Assembly (NCBI GenBank): GCA_030673205.1
Contig: DAOVJP010000067.1
Location: forward strand, 1-7,065
Source: Thermoplasmata archaeon
GTDB lineage: Archaea; Thermoplasmatota; Thermoplasmata; JAGHBH01
Direction of reading: 5' to 3'
DNA: 7,065 nucleotides
Positions 1-4,616 of this stretch are shown one piece after another (the stretch's first letter is position 1; every line of letters starts with the position of its first letter). Under the pieces are notes generated by a model. That model saw only the letters and a list, made by a program, of their open reading frames with translations, was not told the origin of the DNA and did not search any database. Made by a program: the position numbers and the translations under genes.

Positions 1-122
1 GTGGGCTCAGCCAAGGTTGCCCCGCAGACCTGGCAGGTTACCATGCTGGCGGCTCGAAGGAACAGCACCTGTTCATTCTCACAATCCGGGCATCTGACCT
101 TGGCGAAACGTGTCTCTGCCAT
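1..122 (-). CDS. rps27e: Ribosomal protein eS27 (S27e), 5' part only, cut by the window edge
   Basis: Small-subunit zinc-ribbon ribosomal protein, shared by archaea and eukaryotes. Forty codons are visible, reading MAETRFAKVRCPDCENEQ at the start. The first CxxC knuckle is C11/C14 and the second is C30/C33, and the visible part ends with the family-typical GATLAEP segment. The family is about 60 residues long, so roughly the last third lies beyond position 1. The ATG at 120-122 is preceded by GGAGGAG, inside the last codons of the upstream rpl44e gene. Only two bases separate the two reading frames, so the genes are co-transcribed and probably translationally coupled. In many archaea this pair is followed by the translation initiation factor 2 alpha gene, which would lie outside the window. 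Identity is clear from the cysteine spacing and surrounding residues. Confidence 0.95.
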   Translation of the reverse strand, partial: MAETRFAKVRCPDCENEQVLFLRAASMVTCQVCGATLAEP

Positions 123-124
123 CT

Positions 125-406
125 TCACTCCTCCGTCAATTCGAACTTCTTGGACCTGATACTTGGGGGCTGGGTGCACTTCTTGCATTTCTGGCACCTG
201 TACCTCAGGTTCAGTCTCTTGGTGGGTTTCTCCCTGCCCTCTGGTTTCGGACGCGGGAAACCACCATATCCCCTGGTGACCTTTCTGAAACGCCTCTGTC
301 CCCATTTCAGCTCGCTCGCTCTCTTCTTCTTCACGCGTTCCACTTCGTGTGGGTTGTGTGTTTTACACTTTGGACAATATCTCATGACTACCCTGGGCAT
401 CTTCAT
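125..406 (-). CDS. rpl44e: Ribosomal protein eL42 (archaeal L44e)
   Basis: Large-subunit zinc-binding ribosomal protein that in this family lies near the tRNA exit site. The 93-residue product has CxxC pairs at C11/C14 and C71/C74 (an extra C77 follows). It carries the family signature GYGGFPRPKPEGREKPTKR at about residues 46-64 and is strongly basic. Three starts are possible: GTG at 415, ATG at 406 and ATG at 400. I chose 406 because AGGTGAT, a match to the 16S anti-Shine-Dalgarno, sits at 411-417 with a 4-base spacer, while the GTG at 415 has none. It is the first gene of a two-gene operon with rps27e, two bases downstream. A TATA box lies about 60 bases upstream of the start. Confidence 0.95.
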   Translation of the reverse strand: MKMPRVVMRYCPKCKTHNPHEVERVKKKRASELKWGQRRFRKVTRGYGGFPRPKPEGREKPTKRLNLRYRCQKCKKCTQPPSIRSKKFELTEE

Positions 407-466
407 ATATATCACCTAGGTTAGGGGCGGAGGACTAGGTAAAATACAACACCTATTAAAGCGTTG

Positions 467-474
467 TTATATAA
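467..474 (-). promoter_or_regulatory. TATA box for the rpl44e-rps27e operon
   Basis: TTATATAA reads on the minus strand 60-68 bases before the rpl44e start. With the usual archaeal spacing, transcription would begin near 442-446, giving a leader of about 40 bases that includes the AGGTGAT ribosome binding site. It is the clearest AT-rich element in the gap between rpl44e and the coiled-coil gene. The position of the transcription start is inferred. Confidence 0.6.
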
Positions 475-533
475 TGCATAACTGAAAGGAGTGAATAACA
501 AGGGCCCATCCCACTGAGCTAGAGATGCTCGGT

Positions 534-1022
534 CTATTGCAGGGTCTGGATTTCCCTGACCGAAGGCGCCTCTCCCAGGGGAGCGATCATGTTCTCCCTC
601 TCCTCTATAGCCCGGACCATCATCTTGATGACATCGATATTATCCTTGAACCAATCGTCCCGCATGCGTAGTTTCTTCCGGAGGTCCTTGAGCTCTATCT
701 CCATCTCCTCTGCGATGCTGTAGAGCTTTGTGAAACGTTCATTGGCCCGTCGGACCTCCTTCTCCAGGTCCTCCTTCGCAGAGCCACTCTTTTCGTGCAT
801 CTTCTCCAGTGAGACCAGCTTTATCTCCGTGTCCCGGACATCCCTGTCCCTGGACTCGATAACGCCTTTGAGGGTGCCCAACATGGTGGTCTTTTCCTCC
901 AACTCCATATCCAGAGCCCGGATGCGTTCCTTTGCTTCGATCAGATCGCGTTCTTGTATCTCATAAGCGTCCCAGAGTTTCGCAAGGCGCTGTCTCTCAA
1001 CATTGGGGTCGACCATTTCCAT
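534..1022 (-). CDS. Coiled-coil protein of unknown function, 162 residues
   Basis: I do not recognise a named family. The product is highly charged and helical. Residues about 11-120 are an almost uninterrupted run of heptad-like segments rich in E, K, R and L, with no proline, consistent with a long coiled coil. A short helical segment with DDWFKDNIDVIKMMVRAIEE (about 122-141) follows, and the tail is less ordered (IAPLGEAPSVREIQTLQ). There is no signal peptide, membrane segment or cysteine, so it is probably cytoplasmic and oligomeric, perhaps a scaffold or adaptor. The ATG at 1020-1022 has AAAGGAGG at 1030-1037 with a 7-base spacer, better placed than the ATG two codons later. It is monocistronic: rpl44e downstream has its own promoter. 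It diverges from the plus-strand membrane gene cluster across a 475-base gap. Coding potential is well supported; function is open. Confidence 0.8.
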   Translation of the reverse strand: MEMVDPNVERQRLAKLWDAYEIQERDLIEAKERIRALDMELEEKTTMLGTLKGVIESRDRDVRDTEIKLVSLEKMHEKSGSAKEDLEKEVRRANERFTKLYSIAEEMEIELKDLRKKLRMRDDWFKDNIDVIKMMVRAIEERENMIAPLGEAPSVREIQTLQ

Positions 1023-1068
1023 AGGGATTCCTCCTTTAGCAGGATGATGAAGGAGAAAAGGAAAAGGG

Positions 1069-1077
1069 CATAAAAAA
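1069..1077 (-). promoter_or_regulatory. TATA-like box for the coiled-coil gene
   Basis: TTTTTTATG reads on the minus strand about 47-55 bases before the ATG at 1022. Transcription from about 1045 would leave a leader of about 24 bases that contains the AAAGGAGG site. The match to the archaeal TATA consensus is moderate and the assignment rests on position. Confidence 0.4.
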
Positions 1078-1201
1078 CCTTTGGGTCATATTCGCCCCCC
1101 GTTGCGGATCCCATGATTTTGTCATGATGAACGTTCTCGAAGAGGACCTTGTATGCTTCTCGGAGAATGAGAATACCCCCACAAAATGAGAATTATGGTC
1201 T

Positions 1202-1217
1202 GTTTTGTAAACAAAAC
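1202..1217. promoter_or_regulatory. 16-bp near-perfect palindrome, candidate operator between divergent genes
   Basis: GTTTTGTAAACAAAAC has two 7-bp arms (GTTTTGT and ACAAAAC) around a central AA. It lies about 125 bases upstream of the probable core promoter of the coiled-coil gene and about 45 bases upstream of the first TATA box of the plus-strand gene. A dyad of this size is typical of a homodimeric winged-helix or HTH repressor site. A direct repeat of AATGAGAAT (1166-1174 and 1185-1193, 19-base step) lies just beside it. The regulator is not in the window and the function is inferred. Confidence 0.4.
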
Positions 1218-1262
1218 CCCAGAACGGGCCAGAACTGCCATTATCTACGCTTTTGAGCAAAA

Positions 1263-1290
1263 CTATATAACCTGCGCATGACAATATATA
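1263..1290 (+). promoter_or_regulatory. Twin TATA-like boxes upstream of the membrane gene cluster
   Basis: CTATATAA (1263-1270) and AATATATA (1283-1290) are both good archaeal TATA-like elements on the plus strand, 20 bases apart. They would start transcription near 1292 or 1312. The first supported start codon is then about 190-200 bases downstream, so the leader would be unusually long. A 12-codon ORF (MTIYNMERVDDI, ATG at 1278-1280) overlaps the boxes and has no ribosome binding site; I do not call it a gene. From here to 1497 I see no other coding sequence. Confidence 0.4.
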
Positions 1291-1411
1291 ACATGGAGAG
1301 AGTGGATGATATCTGACTCTCCCCGCCGCAGTATCCCACTCCAAACAGAGCAATGTCGAAGGGATGAGGAACGGCCCCTCTGAAGGTCTTTAGCCCTCTT
1401 CCCGAAGAAGC

Positions 1412-1428
1412 CCTGCGGAGTTCGCAGG
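1412..1428 (+). other. GC-rich hairpin in the leader of the membrane gene cluster
   Basis: CCTGCG (1412-1417) and CGCAGG (1423-1428) form a perfect 6-bp stem around the 5-base loop GAGTT. It lies in the presumed leader between the twin TATA boxes and the first gene, upstream of the AGGAGG at 1450-1455. It could be a leader structure or simply chance in a GC-rich stretch. No riboswitch class is recognisable. Confidence 0.25.
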
Positions 1429-1449
1429 AGAGCCCGGGCCATTTTCTCC

Positions 1450-1455
1450 AGGAGG
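1450..1455 (+). promoter_or_regulatory. Strong Shine-Dalgarno sequence without a start codon at the expected place
   Basis: AGGAGG is followed by a 6-base spacer, CAGAAG, and then by TTC at 1462-1464. This codon is in frame with the downstream membrane-anchored protein, exactly where ATG, GTG or TTG would be expected. The site may mark the true start of that gene, with the start codon lost by mutation or misread, or it may be a chance match. Confidence 0.35.
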
Positions 1456-1497
1456 CAGAAGTTCGAACAGAGTACCCTATCCCGGCTCAGAATAATT

Positions 1498-2265
1498 GTG
1501 ATAATAGCTAACGTATTGGTTGCCTCCATCGCCATAACCAATGTCGCAGCCCTCTCAACCAGGGCCATAGAGGTCACCACACCCGAAAAGGATGCGGTAA
1601 CTTGGAGCCTTGACATATCCAACGAACGGATACTTGTCCAGACGGAGTTCCAGGTGAAGAACAATGCACTGTACGATATAAGGGATGTCGATGTGGAGGC
1701 AACCCTATTCTTGGACAACGAAACGGAACTTGTCCGCTACAGAACGGAGGATCTGATAATACCCCGCATGTCCGACCAGCCCATCCCCGTCACGGCTAGC
1801 CTATACATACCCGGTCTGCCCTTTGAGCGCCTAGCATCGCTGGTGCTTTTGGATGCAGATATCTCTCTGCATGTGAGAATATCTGCCTCTTATATGTGGG
1901 GCCTCGGTGATTTCGACATGGACCAGACCATATATTACCATTGGGAATCCCCCTTGAAACAGGCCATCCTCACCTACCTAGAAGAACAGGGCCTGGAAGA
2001 TCTCTGTCGCGTGATAGAAGATGCGGCCTCTGGAGCTGATATGGACGGGTTCTACAACGCCTTCAACTCCCATAATATAAAGGCGGCCTTAGACATGTTC
2101 GGGATACGGATATGCCTTGACTCCTATGAGATGACAAATGAGACCATCACCTTTCATCTCACCGCAGAAAGCGGTGGCTCCCTCTTCAGGATGTCTGTGA
2201 CCATCCCCATATACGACCCTCCGAGCATGAAGATAACGCTGGAGGAGGTGATCCTGAATGTCTAA
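1498..2265 (+). CDS. Signal-anchored extracytoplasmic protein with beta-rich (possibly LEA14-like) domains
   Basis: No firm family assignment. From the GTG at 1498 the product has 255 residues. Residues 2-19 (IIANVLVASIAITNVAAL) are a hydrophobic signal anchor, so the rest probably faces outside. Residues about 34-150 are beta-rich with alternating hydrophobics, including VQTEFQVKNNALYDIRDVDV and a later IIPRMSDQPIPV. This resembles the LEA14-like / Ig-like fold, where a conserved N residue precedes a strand, but the match is by eye. Residues about 152-203 are helical, and 204-255 return to strands. Start choice is uncertain: the frame is open upstream to 1384 without ATG, GTG or TTG, and its 12 codons from 1462 (EQSTLSRLRII after the first) give the basic residues normally found before a signal anchor. 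The end overlaps the next gene by 8 bases. It is the first gene of a probable membrane-protein operon. Confidence 0.75.
   Translation: MIIANVLVASIAITNVAALSTRAIEVTTPEKDAVTWSLDISNERILVQTEFQVKNNALYDIRDVDVEATLFLDNETELVRYRTEDLIIPRMSDQPIPVTASLYIPGLPFERLASLVLLDADISLHVRISASYMWGLGDFDMDQTIYYHWESPLKQAILTYLEEQGLEDLCRVIEDAASGADMDGFYNAFNSHNIKAALDMFGIRICLDSYEMTNETITFHLTAESGGSLFRMSVTIPIYDPPSMKITLEEVILNV
2243..2254 (+). promoter_or_regulatory. Extended ribosome binding site for the four-helix membrane protein gene
   Basis: AGGAGGTGATCC is a 12-base complement of the conserved archaeal 16S rRNA 3' end, lying inside the last codons of the upstream gene. The ATG at 2258 follows directly. It fixes the start and implies strong, coupled translation from the upstream frame. 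Confidence 0.75.
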
Positions 2266-2740
2266 ACCCCGCCCAGTAAAGGTTTGGCTGGCCCTCCTGG
2301 GCTATGTCATACTGCCCACTGTGGTCATAGGCAGGATGCTGATCGTATATCCAGAACTGCCAGCTCAACGGCTTCTCGGGATCCTGCTCTCCGCGGTGGC
2401 TGTCGGCTCTGTATTGGTCCTTCTCGCCTATGGTTCCTCCCATCACCCACGGGGAAGCAGCGCCCGTTTGGCCCTCAACCTGGCCTTCGTTGCCGGGACC
2501 ATCATCTGGTTCCTTGCCATGATGGGATGGAGCACCACTCTCCACATGTCCTACGGAGAGTTCGCCTTCCAACTCCATCTGTCCAACTATCTTTGGCTGC
2601 TCATCACCGTAGGTCTATTGAATTCTGTATACTATGTGGCGGAGGCTAGGGCGCTCCATGTCGGTCAGGCGGAGAGCGATAGGACGGAACAGGCAACGAT
2701 CGGGGGCAGCGAGGGAAGCGCGGTCGGCCAACCGGCTTGA
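2258..2740 (+). CDS. Four-helix membrane protein of unknown function, 160 residues
   Basis: No family recognised. Four hydrophobic segments are visible at about residues 9-30, 38-59, 70-92 and 111-129. Short polar loops separate them, including SSHHPRGSSAR (60-70) with two histidines, and STTLHMSYGEFAFQLH between helices three and four. A polar, non-hydrophobic C-terminal tail runs from about 131 to 160 (AESDRTEQATIGGSEGSAVG). An even helix count with the basic N-terminus (MSKPRPVK) predicts both ends in the cytoplasm. Translation is probably coupled to the preceding gene through an 8-base overlap and an extended Shine-Dalgarno sequence. This suggests that the two proteins are made in similar amounts and may form a complex, which is inference. 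Codons overlapping the end in another frame do not form a credible gene. Confidence 0.75.
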   Translation: MSKPRPVKVWLALLGYVILPTVVIGRMLIVYPELPAQRLLGILLSAVAVGSVLVLLAYGSSHHPRGSSARLALNLAFVAGTIIWFLAMMGWSTTLHMSYGEFAFQLHLSNYLWLLITVGLLNSVYYVAEARALHVGQAESDRTEQATIGGSEGSAVGQPA

Positions 2741-2764
2741 TATGATCATATGTGGGCCCGGGGG

Positions 2765-2776
2765 AAAAGATATATT
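2765..2776 (+). promoter_or_regulatory. BRE/TATA element giving a leaderless start for the DUF1614-RDD gene
   Basis: AAAAGATATATT has a purine-rich BRE-like part followed by ATATATT (2770-2776). The TATA centre is 26 bases before the ATG at 2799, the distance expected when transcription begins at the start codon. No Shine-Dalgarno sequence precedes that ATG, which agrees with a leaderless message. Confidence 0.55.
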
Positions 2777-2798
2777 CCCAAGAGTGGATGGGTCAGTG

Positions 2799-4238
2799 AT
2801 GTTCGTTGCAGTAGAGACCGCTTTGGCCATGGCCATAGGTGTCCTCCTTCCAGTGCTCCTTTTCGTGGAGTTCTTCGTGTTTTACGAAGAATACCCTGGC
2901 TTCATGGACGATCTTGGATTGGGAAAAAGGGAGGTGTCCCTGGTCTTGGTGGGCTCCATGGTGGGGGTGCTTCTGAACGTGCCTGTTCTGGTGGGTGATT
3001 CACTGTTCTTCGGTTTGAATGTGGGCGGTGCTCTCATCCCCATAGTTCTCGCCTTCCATCTTATCTGGACGCACAGACCCAGTTTCTTCAATCTATTCTT
3101 GGCCGTGGGCTTCACCAGTGTCCTGGCCTATGCGGTAACTGAGTTCGTAGCTGACCTGGGGGTGGTCGCTTACTTCCCATATTATCTCCTACCTCCCATA
3201 GCTGCCTTCTTCCTCGCTCGTGTTCTGGAGAGGAAGAGACTGGGGCGCTCGCTGGCCCTGGCCTACGCGGCAGGGACCATGGGAACGCTGATAGGGGCGG
3301 ACCTGGTGCGAATACCCGAGATATTGGGATCCACAGGGGGGAGCTTCTTGGGCGCCATAGGCGGGGCAGGAAGTCTCGATCTGGTGTTCCTCTCAGGACT
3401 TTTGGCGGCCGGACTGGTATTGATCTCTTCTCCCAGAAAGATGTGGAAGAAGAAGAGAAGACAGGGGGAGGTGGAAAAGCATCTCTATCCTAGATTGTTC
3501 CTTAACAGGGCTTGGACCGCCTACTGGAAGGGACAGTATGGTCGGGCGCTCCAGAACTGTCGTAGAGCAGTGGATCTCCAGATAGAGCATATCGCGGCGG
3601 GGCGTGGCATTACGGGGGACGCGGAAGGCTGCCTTCTGGAACTTAGGGTCCTCCCTTATATCGTGCATGACTACAGAGCACTGTGCTGGACCACGGCCAA
3701 CCAGGAGGACACGAGGAGAGGGCTTGTCACATCCACCCTCCTCATACGGGACCTGGGTCGCATAGAACGAGAGATATATCAAGGCATGGTCCATCGTGCC
3801 CTGGCATTTTTACTGGACAGCCTGATAGTGGCTGTTATCATCCTACTCGCATTCTTCCCTCTCCTTCCAACGATCCTTCCGAACGCAGACCTCCTCTCCC
3901 CATCGCTCATGGTCGCCATACTGACCTTCATCGGACTGGCCTGGGCCATACAGACCACCTACTTCACATTGTTCGAGTGCATATGGGGGCAATCCCCTGG
4001 CAAACGCCTGCTCAAGATGAGAGTGCTGGAAGAGGATGGCGGGAGATGCGGTTTCATGGCGGCATTCACCAGGAACGTCCTCAGGATACTGGACCTGACA
4101 CTCGTCTTTCTCATATTCCCCCTCCCTCTGTACCTGTGGGCATACCAGCGCTCGGACAGGCGGCAGAGGATAGGAGATTATCTCGCGGGGACGGTGGTGG
4201 TGAAGACACAGCCCCTTTTCCAGGGAGAAACAAAATGA
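2799..4238 (+). CDS. DUF1614 - TPR-like linker - RDD fusion, multi-pass membrane protein
   Basis: The 479-residue product combines two membrane families. Residues about 5-212 match DUF1614: NVGGALIP (74-81), a polytopic core, AYAAGTMGTLIGADL (155-169) and IGGAGSLDLVFLSGLLA (187-203), a conserved set for that family of unknown function. A basic stretch (SPRKMWKKKRRQ, 211-222) leads to a soluble segment of about 105 residues. Its LNRAWTAYWKGQYGRALQNC (235-254) resembles one TPR helix pair. An RDD domain fills about 328-470: RALAFLLDSLI (333-343), then FECIWGQSPGKRLLKMRV (392-409) and RIGDYLAGTVVV (457-468). RDD proteins are membrane proteins, some proposed as transporters or Na+/H+ antiporters. 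I chose ATG 2799 because of the leaderless promoter; the ATG at 2742, just after the preceding stop, has no ribosome binding site. Biochemical function is unknown. It is plausibly part of the same membrane module as the two preceding genes. Confidence 0.85.
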   Translation: MFVAVETALAMAIGVLLPVLLFVEFFVFYEEYPGFMDDLGLGKREVSLVLVGSMVGVLLNVPVLVGDSLFFGLNVGGALIPIVLAFHLIWTHRPSFFNLFLAVGFTSVLAYAVTEFVADLGVVAYFPYYLLPPIAAFFLARVLERKRLGRSLALAYAAGTMGTLIGADLVRIPEILGSTGGSFLGAIGGAGSLDLVFLSGLLAAGLVLISSPRKMWKKKRRQGEVEKHLYPRLFLNRAWTAYWKGQYGRALQNCRRAVDLQIEHIAAGRGITGDAEGCLLELRVLPYIVHDYRALCWTTANQEDTRRGLVTSTLLIRDLGRIEREIYQGMVHRALAFLLDSLIVAVIILLAFFPLLPTILPNADLLSPSLMVAILTFIGLAWAIQTTYFTLFECIWGQSPGKRLLKMRVLEEDGGRCGFMAAFTRNVLRILDLTLVFLIFPLPLYLWAYQRSDRRQRIGDYLAGTVVVKTQPLFQGETK

Positions 4239-4257
4239 GAACATAGAAAGGGATTAC

Positions 4258-4271
4258 GGGGCCGAAGCCCC
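4258..4271 (-). terminator. C(UUCG)G hairpin between convergent genes, possible terminator or 3' end structure
   Basis: On the minus strand GGGGC-TTCG-GCCCC forms a 5-bp GC stem closed by the exceptionally stable cUUCGg tetraloop. It lies 24 bases after the zinc-ribbon stop codon. The bases between are pyrimidine-rich (CTTCCTTTTCCTATA), like archaeal U-tract terminators. On the plus strand the same stem has a CGAA loop, 19 bases after the DUF1614-RDD stop. It could protect the 3' ends of both convergent transcripts. Confidence 0.4.
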
Positions 4272-4294
4272 CGGGTATAGGAAAAGGAAGGCGT

Positions 4295-4435
4295 CTAACC
4301 GCCGATCCTGAAGACCTTTGTGCCGCACTTCGGGCACTTGCCCTGGGTTGCGGGCTTTCCGTTCTTCATCGTGATCTTCTTGGCGTCCTTCATCTCGACC
4401 TTTTTCCTGCACTTGACACAATATGCCTCTACCAT
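4295..4435 (-). CDS. Small zinc-ribbon protein, DUF5679 type, 46 residues
   Basis: The product starts MVEAYCVKCRKKVEMK and ends CPKCGTKVFRIGG. The cysteine pairs C6/C9 and C34/C37 form one zinc ribbon, and the phrase MKNGKPATQGKCPKCGT between and around the second pair is typical of DUF5679, small archaeal and bacterial zinc-ribbon proteins of unknown role. The ATG at 4433-4435 has AAAGGAGG at 4444-4451 with an 8-base spacer. The gene is too short for many gene finders, but cysteine spacing, ribosome binding site and the basic sequence (11 lysines) make it credible. It is convergent with the DUF1614-RDD gene, 56 bases away, and divergent from the glycosyltransferase. It probably binds nucleic acid or a protein partner in the cytoplasm; that part is a guess. 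Confidence 0.88.
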   Translation of the reverse strand: MVEAYCVKCRKKVEMKDAKKITMKNGKPATQGKCPKCGTKVFRIGG

Positions 4436-4478
4436 AGATATCGCCTCCTTTAGGCAAGAGAGTAATGCACGAGGGGTA

Positions 4479-4490
4479 GATAAGCTTATC
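4479..4490 (-). promoter_or_regulatory. 12-bp perfect palindrome overlapping the presumed core promoter of the zinc-ribbon gene
   Basis: GATAAGCTTATC is 44-55 bases upstream of the ATG at 4435. Its minus-strand reading GCTTATCTA is the only TATA-like element at a suitable distance, which would start transcription near 4458 and leave a leader of about 22 bases with the AAAGGAGG site. A dyad over the TATA region is where an archaeal repressor would act by blocking TBP. Both roles are inferred. Confidence 0.35.
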
Positions 4491-4501
4491 GTAGGCGTGA
4501 A

Positions 4502-4521
4502 CCATGTGTAATATCACATGG
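4502..4521. promoter_or_regulatory. Inverted repeat CCATGTG-N6-CACATGG between divergent genes
   Basis: Two perfect 7-bp arms flank a 6-base AT-rich spacer (TAATAT). It lies upstream of the zinc-ribbon promoter and 95 bases from the glycosyltransferase start. The symmetry suggests a binding site for a dimeric regulator of one or both genes. No regulator gene is in the window. Confidence 0.35.
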
Positions 4522-4585
4522 GCAGGAATGGCCTTTACGAGAACTTCCCAAGAGCAGAGTGTGCGACCCATTCTCCCCCCACAAT

Positions 4586-4594
4586 CCATAAGTA
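4586..4594 (+). promoter_or_regulatory. TATA-like element for a leaderless glycosyltransferase message
   Basis: CCATAAGTA is centred 27 bases before the ATG at 4617 in an otherwise C-rich stretch. There is no Shine-Dalgarno sequence before the ATG (the preceding bases are CCATCCCTTTCTA), so a leaderless transcript starting at or near the ATG is the simplest reading. The TATA match is weak. Confidence 0.35.
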
Positions 4595-4616
4595 GCCCCC
4601 CCTCCATCCCTTTCTA

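Noticed and set aside
504..519. tRNA D-arm-like sequence on the minus strand, GCTCAGTGGGATGGGC, just after the coiled-coil gene
   Set aside because: The arm can pair and resembles a D-arm, but no anticodon arm, T-arm with TTCGA or CCA-like end follows. It is at most a remnant and more likely chance.
1384..1497. Pyrrolysine read-through or frameshifted N-terminus from the ATG at 1364
   Set aside because: The ATG at 1364 runs into TAG after nine codons in a different frame from the membrane-anchored gene, and nothing indicates recoding.
1263..1718. Minus-strand open frame of 151 codons across the start of the membrane-anchored gene
   Set aside because: Half of it is antisense to a gene with clear protein features, it has no ribosome binding site, and its sequence has no domain-like pattern.
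2634..2798. N-terminal extension of the DUF1614-RDD gene from the ATG at 2634
   Set aside because: It overlaps the end of the four-helix gene by about 107 bases, is an Arg-rich out-of-frame shadow, and contains the BRE/TATA element just before ATG 2799.
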